A stretch of 64,000 nt of DNA from Bedellia somnulentella (taxonomy: Eukaryota; Arthropoda; Insecta; Lepidoptera; Bedelliidae): NCBI GenBank assembly GCA_963576735.1, contig OY755178.1, forward strand, positions 6,448,001 through 6,512,000, in the 5' to 3' direction. Below the pieces are notes generated by a model, which was given only the letters and a program-made list of their open reading frames with translations, did not search any database and had not been told where the DNA came from. Below are positions 22,262 to 33,539 of this stretch, in pieces (position 1 is the first letter of the stretch; every line of letters begins with the position of its first letter). The position numbers and the translations under genes are program-made.

Positions 22262-22470
22262 GTTGTTTACGGTGAGGGAAAACATCGTGAGGATATCCAC
22301 TTGACTAAGTTCTACTAGTCATGTTACAGTGTTTTCGTACAAAACGGCGATAGGCCTGCCCCTATCACGTAAGCACACGGTCCAAGCAAAACGTGGGTAC
22401 TCTGAAAACCAGTGAGGTAGTATTAGTACCTCTGCCAACCCGTACGCGAATAAACGACGTGAACGTTTAA
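22262..22470 (+). repeat. SINE family B, 5'-truncated
   Basis: Starts at 'gtttacggtgagggaaaac' and ends at 'gacgtgaacgttt'; the tRNA-like head is absent. Confidence 0.8.
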
Positions 22471-22883
22471 GTTTGAGAAACTTTTTAATAAAATGTAAGA
22501 ATGATATAATATGTATTAACTTTTACTTACAATAAAACAAAGTTTATTCGCTACCGTCTATGCCTTGAAACAGCGACAAACACGCCACGCCGCGCGCCGC
22601 ACTACTCAAATAAATTCACTTCGCAATCAGTGCTGCAAGTTTAGTTTTTGCACGGATTCCACTATAAAATAATCCGACTCGTTTTTATACAAACTGCAAA
22701 ATCGCTCCGAGCCTATTTCGTTCGATCTATTTAGAGTAAACTGAATGTAAGGGCGCCAATGGGTGCAGTGTTGAATTGGTATTTGTTGCGTGTCGAATTT
22801 AGTATGTGCTTCTATAGAATTTCATAGTGCAGGCTGTAAGTGAGTAAAATAATTTGTTTTTTTTTGACTCAATTTCAAAACTA
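22471..22883. other. Unassigned sequence with GC-rich patch
   Basis: Contains 'cacgccacgccgcgcgcc' at about 22580-22602 in otherwise AT-rich DNA. Could be an element terminus or promoter; no assignment. Confidence 0.3.
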
Positions 22884-22945
22884 AACTTTCACGCTGTCTA
22901 TCCCCTAGTGGCGGCAGAGGTATTAAGCTTTTGAACGTCATTAAG
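22884..22945 (-). repeat. SINE family B 3'-end fragment
   Basis: 'ttcacgctgtctatcccc' and 'ggcagaggtattaa' match the family-B 3' end on the minus strand. Confidence 0.6.
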
Positions 22946-23009
22946 TAAGAAATTCCTTTTTCTTGCTTAAATATAAGTTACGAGTAGCCATATGGAATTC
23001 TTTCTGTAA

Positions 23010-23268
23010 GTACATACATAAATATAATCACGGCTATAAATCCCTAAATGGGATGGCCAGAGCTTCGGAATCAGAAATTCCTCAGTCGCTATTGGAAGTT
23101 GAGTGGGAAAAATATGGTAACCGTCACCAACTATTTTTTGGTGATGGATCTCCCCAACCACATCTGCCAAAAATCACTTAATGAGCCCGTATACCCTTAG
23201 TTACCTCTTACCCACGGGTAGAAATGGGGTAGTACTATTCTAAGCCGACACTACACATCCAGTAAATA
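23010..23268 (-). repeat. SINE family A, full length
   Basis: Minus strand, from the 'ctaagccgacactacac' head (right) to the tacata tail (left). Confidence 0.88.
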
Positions 23269-23303
23269 TTTACTAGTACAGTAGTTCGAATGTTATTAAA
23301 ACA

Positions 23304-23624
23304 TAATAACATAACATAAACGTTCACACCGAAAATCCTCGTAGGGGTTGGCAGAGGTACTAATACTTCTGAACATCACGTGACTTTGTCCCCTGGTGTT
23401 CAGAGTACCCACGTTTTGCATGGACAGTGTACTCACGTAATAGGGGGCAGGCCTGTCGCCGTTTTGTACAAATACACTGTCACATGACTAAGTACAACTC
23501 AGTCAGAAGGGTTTCCTCACGATGTTTTCCCTCACCGTTCACAAATTGGTGGAGGCCCCACCCGGGATTGGAACACTAGTCGTTTGCACGATAACCGGTT
23601 CTCTACCCATTGAGCTATCACGTC
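23304..23624 (-). repeat. SINE family B with 12-bp TSD
   Basis: TSD gttattaaaaca at 23292-23303 and 23625-23636; internal deletion around 'caccgttcacaaattggtgg'. Head B-box ggattggaac is readable on the minus strand. Confidence 0.9.
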
Positions 23625-23636
23625 GTTATTAAAACA

Positions 23637-24215
23637 ATATGATTCTTTAATGTAGACAAATAAATGGACTATAACTACATAAATAATAGCTATTCAAATT
23701 TAATGGTCTTTACTTTTATAATGTTATCGCCTGGACTAGATGCAGAAACAGGCTTTAGAACCAATAAACATATCATCTCTATGTTAGTGTGGAATTTGTG
23801 GCGAACGTTTGCAACAGATTAATAGTTTAATTTATTATTTGATTCAAAACGACGGTGGAATACTGTGAATACTTTATGTTTAGCATTTTGTACATTTTAC
23901 ATTCTAAAATTACATATATTTATACTGCTCTACCATATATGTGTTGTGTTGAGATGTATAGGCTCTGATATTATTTAACCCATTTTGAAAAATATTTCAT
24001 AAATAGAAGCTTACAACCTTGGAAAAAACATAGGCCTTATATATTTGCGGTCCATTTCAAAGTAAGTAGTCATAAAAAAAAAGAGATATAATAATCTCTT
24101 ATTGTACAAAACTGAAATCGCCTTTACAGCCTTTTGATGGAATCCAAAATTTGATAAACAACATAGTCGTTCGCGTACGTATTTGTATCACGCAATCTAA
24201 TCTTATAGCTATAAT
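23637..24215. other. No recognised feature
   Basis: AT-rich; nothing recognised. Confidence 0.4.
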
Positions 24216-24467
24216 GCTGTGTAGTGTCGGCTTGGAATAGCACTACCCTATTTCTACCCATGGGTGATCGTAAGAGGTGACTAAGGGTTAGGAGCTTTTT
24301 AAGTATCTTTTGGGCGATGTGGTTAGAAGACCCGTCACTAATAATTATTTATTATTACCATCTTTTCCCCCCATAACTTCCAAAAGTGGCTGAGAAAATT
24401 TTCATTTTCAAAGCTCTGGCTACCCCGTTAAGGGATATATAGCCCTGAGTATATGTATGTATGTATG
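24216..24467 (+). repeat. SINE family A, full length
   Basis: Complete head, body and (tatg)n tail. A near-duplicate taatc(t/c)tatag lies at 24198-24208 and 24468-24478, leaving seven extra bases before the head. Confidence 0.88.
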
Positions 24468-24722
24468 TAATCCTATAGAAATAAATAAGACACATCCAAC
24501 CGAACAGAAAAACAACAACTTTGCAAATCCATTGCCTAATAGTAGAGTAATCGCGTAACATACATACAAAAAAAATCAAACAATCGAATCTAGTAGGTAC
24601 CTCCTTTTTTGAAGTCGGTCAATAAGCAAGACTATCTGGGATAGGGTTAAGAAGCTGGGGTGGTCCATTCGTTAAATATATACATATAGTACTGTATTAT
24701 ACAATAACTTATAAGTTTCCCA

Positions 24723-24864
24723 GAAAAGTAAAAGAGCATGTATGAAAAGATTGATGGATGTAAACGAAGCTAGAGAGGTTTGTCAGGATCGTGCGAAGTG
24801 GCGATCAATAGTCTCTGCCTACCCCAATGGGAACTAATGGCGTGAGTATATGTATGTATGTATG
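24723..24864 (+). mobile_element. 5'-truncated RTE-type LINE 3' end with 14-bp TSD
   Basis: TSD ttataagtttccca at 24709-24722 and 24865-24878. The insert encodes the RTE C-terminus (MKRLMDVNEAREVCQDRAKW) and ends 'taccccaatggg...ggcgtgagtatatgtatg'. It links the tail of family A to RTE elements. Confidence 0.85.
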
Positions 24865-24878
24865 TTATAAGTTTCCCA

Positions 24879-26160
24879 TCTTCATAAAAAAGTTATAAGG
24901 TAATTACTACGCTTTGGAATTACTTATTCATACAAATAATAGGTTGTGATGTAATTATCCTTGTAACATGTGAATACTTTATTTTTTTTCTAGGTTAGTA
25001 ACAAAAAGTGCCATGTAATATATGGTAAGAAAGCTGAACAATTAAAGCTTTAGATAGTTTTTTTATTAGAAACAGAAAATGTGAAAAAGATATTGAAAGA
25101 ATAGTTATAAGGGAAATGCATTGAATGAAGAGTCTGATATCGAGCCAATCGTTGATATAAAATGACATGAACACAGTGCGGTGTAGAGATTTTAGTGAGC
25201 GAGTGAAACACTACGGTTTTTTAAACATAAGATTAGTTATAATCTAATCGCCTTTGAGAGCCCGGTTGGTTCAGGCTGAAGTATTTGGAAGAGATGACGT
25301 AAACCGCCTGAGGTATTTCTACAAGTTATCGATTGATTTGTTATTGATCGCAGATTTACCTTCAGCTCCACAAATCAACATTCGTTCGTTGTTAATCGAA
25401 GTATATTGTAGTTTTTATGAGATTCTTATATTGAACCTTGCTCAGAAGTCAAACAAAAATTCACGATGCTCTTGCTGATTCAGATTGGGGACTGGTGTGG
25501 CATTTCGGCTTGGCCCCACTCAAGACATTGAGTCCAAATTTGAATTATGTCACCATTGGTGGATTCTGCTAATGATTATGCTTATAGTCAGTTACGTATA
25601 GTTTCAGTTTTTAGTTCTTGAATTACACTAACACTGAAGTACACTATGTGACTACGCAGTATGAAAGCTACACCCGCGTAGACTAACTGGCTCGTAGCAC
25701 AAGACGCTCGTAGTTGTATACAGTTGAGTGACACGGGGTGTAGCGCGCAGCAACCGCGCGGCACTATCGATGACTCGTGAGCTTATTTAATAATCGTATA
25801 GTTTTAGAGATGCCCGTACGCTCGCACATTGTATGCGCAAAAAGATATTGATTTCTATTAAGTCTGGAAAACTATTCAATAGAAGTAAAACGGAAACTTT
25901 TTGTGAAATTTCGTTCAAAATAACCCGATTTTTTTTTCAGATTTTAATATATTTTTTTTTAAATTGGTGCAATATGTAACCTTAAGTTTTTCTGAAACAC
26001 CTGGTTAGTGCGAGCCGCATAGCACGTAAGGCGTCTTATCATAGTGCTTACTTTTACAATGAAGAAGGTTTGATAAAGGTGCGGATCGATTTGGAACATT
26101 ACACAAAACGCTTAATTATGCACTGCTTAATTACGCAAAATGCTTGAAAATAACTTTATC
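24879..26160. other. No recognised gene
   Basis: Mostly AT-rich. 25240-25620 holds a short open frame with no recognised domain. Confidence 0.35.
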
Positions 26161-26164
26161 ATGT

Positions 26165-26363
26165 ATAATTTGAATGTTTTTGTTCATGAAAGCCTCATGT
26201 GGGGATTATTACTACTAAATAAAGAATAAATAAAGGAAAGAAAAATTTCGACACAGGCGGGAATCGAACCCGCGACCTCGGGTATACGCCCCCGTCGCTC
26301 TGCCAATTTATCCTTTATTTATTAGTAATAATCCCCACATCATGAACAAAATCATTCAAATTA
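26165..26363 (-). repeat. Foldback SINE family T: tRNA-like core between inverted arms
   Basis: The left arm (26165-26224) and right arm (26312-26363) are inverted copies differing by an 8-nt indel and a few mismatches. The core (about 26246-26311, minus strand) is a tRNA-like sequence with a B box (gggttcgattccc) but no complete acceptor stem. Both arms match the 3' tail of the family-T fragment at 40331-40430. Confidence 0.75.
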
Positions 26364-26530
26364 TGTGGTAGTTAAGCGTTCTCAACATTTGCATTCTATC
26401 TGAAAAGGTAGACAAGTGGCCTTCCAAATTTGTAAAAAAAAAATAAAAAAATTCGGAGGTAGGGAACGCAAACACTACTTAAAAGTGTAAAAGAAACAAA
26501 GGATAGAAGAATTTCGCGCTGGCAGCCATT

Positions 26531-26603
26531 GACACGGTAGCTCAATTGGCAGAGCGACGGGGGCGCATACCCGAGGTCGCGGGTTCGATTCCCGTCTGTG
26601 TCG
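26531..26603 (+). tRNA. tRNA-like SINE head (family T), probably not a functional tRNA
   Basis: 73 nt. The 7-bp acceptor stem closes (GACACGG with CTGTGTC, one G-U), the D arm GCTC/GAGC closes, and the T arm GCGGG-TTCGATT-CCCGT closes. The anticodon arm is abnormal: four good pairs and an 8-nt loop (GGCGCATA). Pol III A and B boxes are present. An AT-rich SINE-type tail follows (cgaaatttttctttccttta), so this is most likely a SINE copy. Confidence 0.55.
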
Positions 26604-26640
26604 AAATTTTTCTTTCCTTTATTTATTCCTTATTTATTTA
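26604..26640 (+). repeat. Family T body after the tRNA-like head
   Basis: 'aaatttttctttcctttatt' matches 40351-40380 and the minus-strand core at 26225-26250. The rest of the tail has been lost. Confidence 0.7.
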
Positions 26641-27349
26641 TCATGTATACTTTTATATCAGTACTCAGGCTGGTCAAGCTGAACATATTGAATTGACAGA
26701 TGTTAGAAAACTTCACTTTGATGTGTCTTGTTGAAGCTCATAATGTGTGCCCACCTTGCTATTCAACCCTAAGTAAAAACTACTATCATGATAACAGTCA
26801 AGTATCTATGGTCTAACGTAGCCTCCAATGTATAGAAAATCTTATTTTATTATTAATCTGTCAGTTCAGCCTACAACTAAACTGGCATACATATACACTG
26901 ATTCAAGAGAACCTAATAACTTTAACCTCAAAAGCTCAAAAGAATGACGTGGCCGTGAATGTACATTATCTTTACATTAAAAATGTTACTCTTCATACTA
27001 CTAACTACCTCAAAAAGAATGAATGGAGCTGAAATATAACAAAATACGGTAAAGTGTCGTTAATCCTTTTGTCATACACATCAAAAGGTAGATTTGTAGG
27101 TACTTATCTGTATGATTTTTCACATTTTGATAGCTGTTGAAATGATGTCAAGTGTGGTTGATACTCGTGCGAGTTGGTTTCATATTGGCATTTCCCTTGA
27201 ACGTTCGCGTGCTACATAAAAAGTGGCAAGTTTTTGAGGCAATATACCTACAGTTATTTTACCTTTCTACATAAACTAGCAAATGCAATTACCATAAAGT
27301 GGTAGCCAGAGCTTTGAAATTGATAGATTTTCACCATTTACACATACAT
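26641..27349. other. No recognised feature
   Basis: AT-rich; nothing recognised. Confidence 0.4.
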
Positions 27350-27536
27350 AATATACTCACTCACGGCCATTTATACTAAAAAGGGGTAGCCAGAGCTTCA
27401 GAGCTAGAAACTCTTCAGCCACATTTAGAAGTTCCTAGGGGAGAAGATGGTAAAAATAAAAAATCGTTGGTGATGGGTCTCCAACCTTACGACACCCATG
27501 GGTAAAAAGGGGTAGTGACATTCTAAGCCAGCAGTA
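27350..27536 (-). repeat. SINE family A with internal deletion
   Basis: 'gggtctccaacc' is joined directly to 'ttacgacacccatggg', removing about 50 bp of the usual body. Confidence 0.8.
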
Positions 27537-28104
27537 TTAAATAAAACTTGCAAGTTAAACTAAGCTGTGATTGTTTCCACAATTACGCAACCTGTTAACT
27601 TTAATGAGAATTAAATAGATTCAAATGAAAAAACTGCAAATTGAAAAACTTCAGCACTAATATGGCTTTTCTAGTAAAACCTGTTCCGGAGAACTGATTA
27701 AAACAGCACCGACACAAAAATACTAAAACATGAAAAAAACAACACTAAATTCAAAGAAAGCTGTGTATTGCAAAACGTAGATTTACGTAAACTGCCGAAG
27801 AAACTCAAGTAAAAACAATCGCTCTCTCGAAGCATTTACGAAGACCGTAAGACAAACTATTTTGTAGGAAACTTAAAGTTGGCGCTTCAAGAAAGCGAGC
27901 GCGGGCACTGGCCTGGAAACAGATCTCGGATTCACGTCCGCTGCTGCACTTTTACAGTAACATTTACATACTACTGAACTTGCGAAACAGATCATATTGC
28001 TAACTGAAACGAATGTGAGAAAGTGAAACGTATTTAAAATTCACGGTAATAATTCCAAGGGTATCATTCTCCCTGCATGTGTTGGGGATACATATATAGG
28101 GCAT
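27537..28104. other. No recognised feature
   Basis: AT-rich; one GC-richer stretch at 27890-27950; nothing recognised. Confidence 0.4.
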
Positions 28105-28195
28105 TTATACGCCCGCAGATAGGTAAAAACTATCGATCGCCACTTTGTAATATCCTGACAAATATCTCGAGCATCATTTACATTTTAGTACATTC
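28105..28195 (-). mobile_element. RTE 3'-end fragment
   Basis: Minus-strand remnant: 'actatcgatcgccactttg' and 'atcctgacaaatatctcgag' match 24775-24820 inverted. Confidence 0.7.
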
Positions 28196-28692
28196 TTTTT
28201 TTTGCCGGAAGTATATTGTATATACTCGCATAATTCTATTTATTTGAATTATTACTTTCCTAGCTTATAGTTTTATACCCACAGTCGTCTTGAGCAATGC
28301 ATATAGTGATCTCACTAGTAGTTTCATCTACAAAACATGGCTAAGAATATATTCAGTCTAACTAGAGAGCACATTGAAGGTAATATGTACAACTTTATTG
28401 AGAGATTTTATATTAATTTTATATAGTACATTATAGTGATCAAACTAAGCATCAAAATACCAAAATAAGAAGAAAAACATTCATGGTCTACCTATTTCAA
28501 CTAAACTCGAGATAGACATCAATAGAGAACAAAAGTAAATAGAGCGGAAACCTAACGTAGTTTAGTACAAAAAATGCTGAAAATATTCCTCTACAAACAA
28601 TTTGTCAAATCCCTGCACCCTGATTGGTTGAATAATGTTCTGACTTTTATTCATCATCATACATTTGTTTTGCTATGTAAGTGCGAGTAAAC

Positions 28693-29015
28693 TGAACTTG
28701 GTGCTGGGTCTCCAACCGCGTCGCCCAAAAATCACTTAAGAGTGTTGTGTGTGAAACGCACAAAAATAAGCTGAGGCAGGACCTATTCACATTTGTTTCA
28801 TTTATTTTATTTTATTTTGTATCACTTTTTATGTCTCTTTTATAATTTTAATATTCAAGTAAACTGTGTGGTAGTTAATAGTTCAAATGTGAAAAAATGT
28901 CTCTCTCTTCTTTCTTCTTTCTTTTCTTTCTAAAAGTCCCTATACCTTAAGTCACCTCTTACGATCACCCACAGACAGAAATAGGGTAGTGCTATTCTAA
29001 ACCCACACTACGCAT
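28693..29015 (-). repeat. SINE family A split by a ~190-bp insertion
   Basis: Body 28693-28739 and head about 28932-29015 are parts of one minus-strand copy. The inserted stretch (about 28740-28931) is AT-rich, ends in CTTT repeats and is unclassified. Confidence 0.7.
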
Positions 29016-29112
29016 CTAAACAAAAGGTTTCAAATTTTAAAATGAAAATGCAATGACCAAATTCGTGTCACACCCGCGCATGACTAGAGTCCTCAGCGTA
29101 TATTGTCGTGTA
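29016..29112 (+). repeat. Direct repeat copy 1 (pair with 30705-30803)
   Basis: 'catctaaacaaaagg' and 'ccaaattcgtgtcacaccc' occur in the same order in both copies; about 85% alike by eye. Confidence 0.75.
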
Positions 29113-29114
29113 CA

Positions 29115-30159
29115 TGTCACCGGAAAATAACAAGATACGTAAGTTTATCAATTTACTAGGAAGTTTATAAACTTTCGTAGGATTCTAAATGAGAGATAAA
29201 TCGTATTATTTTACGTCTACATTTTCGTAAATTGATAAACTTACTGAACTCACTCGTAAAATAATAAGTAAACAATAACCAAACGCTAAGCGCAATCTGA
29301 TTGGTTGACTGTCACATGTCTGTCACTTCTCATCATAAACAAACCGGTTTGCTCGTGCGTTTTAATTAGTTTTTATGTGTTGACATGTGTTAAAACTGTG
29401 AAAAATAACTTTATTTCGTTAAGTTTATATAGCAGTACCCATAATGAGTGACCTACAAGCTGCGGACACCCAAAATGAAGTAGACAGTGTGGTAAATGCT
29501 GGAACATTTGTTGACGAAGTAAAGTTTACCACAGAGCTACGAAAGTTTTATAGTGGGCATAACATTAATAGTAAGAAGTCAGAATGGACAGAGGAGAAGT
29601 TATGTTTTATAGTTTTTTGATAATAAAGCCTTTCGTGTTACACATTTCAGTCGTTTTATTTAAATAGAGTGAAGTAGTATGTTTTGTAAGAGTATTCCTG
29701 TATTTTAGCTAGTAACTACCTACTTAGTTTTAAAATAAAATACTGTTTGATACTTTATTGAAACTGATAATAGCAAACTCGACTTACTACATTCGTGCCA
29801 GAGAGGAACCAGGCATTTTCGCTTCCAATTTTATAGTTTGTCAAGTCTGATTGTACCGCAGTATATGGACACAAGCATTCCCACTATGAAAATTGACCAA
29901 TCAGAGAGCAGTGTGTTATTTTACGTATTTCAAAGATGCGTATATTTATAAGACCTTCTGTGATTAGTCGAATCATATAGAATCTTACGAATAGATATCC
30001 GCTAGTTTATCAATTTACCGTGTGATGTCGGAAATTGATAAATTTACGCAAAGATAGACGTAAAATAATACGATTTATCTCCCGTTTAGAATTCTACGAA
30101 AGTTTATTAACTTCCTAGTAAATTGATAAACTTACGGATCTTGTTATTTTCCGGTGACA
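29115..30159. mobile_element. 1,045-bp DNA transposon with ~118-bp terminal inverted repeats
   Basis: 29115-29232 and 30042-30159 are inverted copies with only a few mismatches; the ends are TGTCACCGG...CCGGTGACA. The flanks share taca (29111-29114 and 30160-30163). Subterminal copies of a motif like gtaaattgataaacttac occur in both orientations near each end and may bind transposase. No transposase is encoded, so it is non-autonomous. Superfamily not assigned. Confidence 0.85.
29444..29620 (+). CDS. Small 58-residue ORF inside the TIR element
   Basis: Begins ATG AGT GAC CTA and ends TGA, with an AATAAAG just downstream (about 29632). The N-terminus is acidic (MSDLQAADTQNEVDSVV). The C-terminus ends KKSEWTEEKLCFIVF, faintly like the start of a Myb/SANT-type domain. 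It may be a truncated first exon of an accessory or transposase protein of the parental element. No family is recognised. Confidence 0.35.
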   Translation: MSDLQAADTQNEVDSVVNAGTFVDEVKFTTELRKFYSGHNINSKKSEWTEEKLCFIVF

Positions 30160-30177
30160 TACATATAATATAATATA

Positions 30178-30362
30178 GAATAGAATAGAATAGAATAGAA
30201 TAACTCTTTATTGTACATCAAACACAAATTTACAAAAGAAATGATCATACAGTTTACAGTGAGGTACAATCGGCGGTCTTATAGCTAAAAGCGATCTCTT
30301 CCAGACAACCTTTGGAAGGTGAGATCGGTAAACTAGTTATCTGGGTAGATGCACAAAACAAG
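30178..30362 (-). mobile_element. LINE 3' end with (ATTCT)n tail, minus strand
   Basis: Inverse of 21661-21846; the tail reads as repeated agaat at 30178-30202. Confidence 0.75.
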
Positions 30363-30448
30363 CTTACTTTAAAATTAACTCATTTAATTGAAATAATAAA
30401 TAATAACATAAATATTAATTACAATTTATAAAGCATAAAGTTGAAATA

Positions 30449-30680
30449 TGATGCCGTCTTAGAATGTCACTACTCCTTTCCAATCTCAAATATCGTTAGA
30501 GGCGACTGAGAGTAAGAGGCTTTTTGACGTCGTTTTCAGATGTGGTTGGAGACACATCACCAACGGTACTTTATTTTGACCATCATTTCCCCTATCAACT
30601 TCCTAATCTGACTGAGGAGTTTCTAGCTCTAAAGCTCTGGCTACCCCTTTTTAGAATTTAAGGACGAATATGTATGAATG
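30449..30680 (+). repeat. SINE family A, diverged
   Basis: 'gccgtcttagaatgtcacta', 'cgttagaggcgactgagag' and 'ctctggctacccc' in order. Confidence 0.7.
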
Positions 30681-30704
30681 ATACGATAACGTACAGATTC
30701 TACA

Positions 30705-30803
30705 CATCTAAACAAAAGGGGTCAGCAATTTTAATATGAAAATGGAATCACCAAATTCGTGTCACACCCGCGCATGAATAGAAACTGCGGGACCCCGGCG
30801 TAT
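30705..30803 (+). repeat. Direct repeat copy 2 (pair with 29016-29112)
   Basis: Second copy of the ~97-bp unit. Here it continues into 'tgtaatgtagaaacgcggg', which is missing from copy 1 because the TIR transposon lies there. Confidence 0.7.
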
Positions 30804-31107
30804 ATTCTCCTGTAATGTAGAAACGCGGGCCAAAGCCCAAAGGAACCAACATCAGCCTCACACACTTCAATCATTGCCGAAATACGTTCGCCGAATCAGT
30901 AACATCGCTGGCCCATCCTAAACGATTGTAATTCAATTTAGTACCTTTCAACGGATGAAACAATAAGTATCCTGGAATATCTGCGTAATATGAGAGCAAC
31001 GTCCGATGAGCCTTATTCGGTTCGATTAATTTAATTTTAGCTACAACGTTCCAGAATAATATGGCTGTACCTATAATTTTCTTATCTATTAAGGATATTG
31101 AACAGAC

Positions 31108-31160
31108 TGGTGTAGATATCAGCCTACCCCAATGGGAACCAATGGCGTAAGAAGTGACTA
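31108..31160 (+). mobile_element. RTE 3'-end fragment
   Basis: 'tcagcctaccccaatgggaa' and 'ccaatggcgtaag' match the RTE 3' end at 24823-24850. 30871-31164 is also open on the minus strand (97 codons), but the product is not recognised. Confidence 0.65.
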
Positions 31161-31181
31161 GCAATATAAAATATAATTGCC

Positions 31182-31345
31182 GTGTAATGTCATCTTAGAA
31201 AGTCACTACCTATACTTTATTTTGACCATGTTGTCCCCTATCAACTTCCAAATGTGGCTGAAGAGTTTCTAGCTCTGAAGCTCTGGCTACCCCTGTATGG
31301 GATTTATTGCCGTTAATATATGTTTGCATGTGTGTGTATGCAAAG
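31182..31345 (+). repeat. SINE family A, internally deleted
   Basis: Head 'gccgtgtaatgtcatcttag' joins directly to 'actttattttgaccatg'; the tail is intact. Confidence 0.75.
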
Positions 31346-31650
31346 TATATTGCAGCCACAAATCCAACTAAGGCTTGTTTTGTTTCATATAAAACTTGTC
31401 AAAAGGTATTAAATATTATGTTTTTACGGTAATTGGTACTTAACGGTAACTTGTATTATGGAATAGTAACTCAATATATTTTAATATTATATAGTACACA
31501 TATAAATAACATCTGTGTCATAAATGTTGCTCTATGCGGAACCCACAACCTCCGGACCGAGAAGCTGGTCACCTATCTACTCGGCCACGGACGTCGTCAA
31601 TAGACTAGTTGGAAGATAAACATAACATACATACCAGTGCTACATATAGT

Positions 31651-32165
31651 GATTTCTTTGCAGTCAAAGCGGTCAATTTGTGGAACTCACTGCCAGTTGA
31701 CATACGGCTGTCATCATCTTTAAACATATTTAAAGATAAATTAAAATCTCTTTTTTTTAAGACCTTAGGTTGGTAGATTTTATAATGATAAGTATATGTA
31801 TATATTAGTATTTATTATACAATATAAAAATATTATATATTTATATATATACATATGTATGTGTATATTTATTAAGAAGAAGTATATTTAATATAATTAT
31901 TATACATATTGGATATATAAATTAATATTTAGGTTAGGGTTGTAAATAGGTTGTGTTTAGTTAAGTTTGGTTTTATTTGCATATTAATTTTCAATGACTT
32001 CTGTTTAAGAGTTTTGTACTTGTTTTTCCTCACCATAAAGGTTGACTGGAAGAAATCGCGTTAAGGCGGTAAGTCCGCCTTTGTGTACTTAGTCCTAATG
32101 ATCTGTACTATATAAAAACATTGTATTTGTATGCAATAAAGTGTTCAAATAAATAAATAAATAAA
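31651..32165 (+). mobile_element. Jockey/CR1-type LINE 3' fragment
   Basis: Encodes a typical LINE C-terminus (FAVKAVNLWNSLPVDIRLSS) ending at TAG 31774-31776. A 3' UTR with 'gactggaagaaatcgcg' follows and ends in an (aaat)n tail at 32140-32165. Confidence 0.8.
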
Positions 32166-32194
32166 TAATACATATATATTAAAACAACATATAT

Positions 32195-32442
32195 ATTTGC
32201 TTACGGCTATAAATCCCTAGAAGGGGTAGTGAGCTAAGTGAGAAGAACTTAGGAATATGAAGTTACTCAGTCTTTTTTGGAAGCTTAGTGAGGATAAAAG
32301 ATGGTAAAATAAAGGTTGTTGGTGATGGGTCTCCAACCACATCGCCCAAAATTCAATTAAAAAGCCCAATACCCTATAGTTGCCTTTTACGTACACCCAT
32401 GGGAAGAAACGAGGTAGTGCTATTCTAAGCCGACACTACACA
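32195..32442 (-). repeat. SINE family A, near full length
   Basis: Minus strand; head 'ctaagccgacactacacag' at the right, short tail at the left. Confidence 0.85.
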
Positions 32443-33539
32443 GATTAAAAACTTACTAAAATGTTAACCCGTATTCAAATGCGAATATTTAAAAAATATT
32501 TAACATGTGATGACACCATTAAAATAAATTCGTTTAAACAGATTTAAAATTAAAGTTGAACCAGATATTATAATAAAAATATCTCGACGAATTGATAGCT
32601 TCCTTCTTTTTTTGTAGGGGGTTTATGAAAATAAAAACGATCACAATGTTTTAAGGACAGCTAATTAATCAATCGTTTATCTTATAACAAACGTTTTATT
32701 ACGAAATTTCACAAAAGATATTACACGGACACATCCTAAAAATTTGTAACAATTCATACGTGAAATGATGGAATTTAAAAAACGGTTTCCAAAGCTTTTG
32801 TGGAAGCTTCTTTGGGCATTTGGGCCGACCACAAAATTGCTTTATCACTTAGACCAATGTAATTTATAGTATTATAAGTATTCCGTTTCATTTCGATTAT
32901 CATCAAGTGGCAAATTGAAAGAAAACTCGTTCTAATACTGCCCTGGCAAAAAGTAATTGTCCGTGCTGGGACAAACGATTTCTATTGCTTATTGCCTCCA
33001 GGGGCTTCCTACAATTTTCTTAATCTTATTTTCTGACAACTGAAATCTTTATGATAGCTACTTACATTCGGAAAAGCAAATGGCCGTGTCCCCTTCGCAT
33101 CTTATTCTTATCGGCACGGAGAACTTTAGGATTCTGTCTTTTGAGTTCAGTAACAACTTTATTTTTCCTCATTGAAAGAATTGATTTTATGACGGGTTTA
33201 ACAGCAGTATATTTATAAAGGTAACATTTCGAATATTCGAATATTTTAAATCCGAATTTCAAGATTCAGAAAACGGTTCACAGAATTTACGTAGCGCAGA
33301 TGCTTTATTTTCCACAACTTCATTCGTACATAAATACATTTTCTAGAAGTATCACTTCCCAGAAAAACTAAAACCAGATTATTAAAATGAATTATTTGCT
33401 TTTACCAACTATATCTTTTACTATAATCTCATTATTCCAAAGGTTTAAAAGACCGAAGTAACTTTATCTATAGTCTTACAAATCGTAAATCTCTTTAACT
33501 AGATATTATTTATGTTACAAAAATTGTGTAAATAAAACG
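32443..33539. other. No recognised feature
   Basis: AT-rich; nothing recognised. Confidence 0.4.

Noticed and set aside
25254..25560. Possible copia-like fragment (LADSDWG)
   Set aside because: Only a short motif resembles copia RNase H; flanking residues do not support it.
30871..31164. 97-codon minus-strand frame
   Set aside because: Begins within an RTE tail fragment; no recognisable product.
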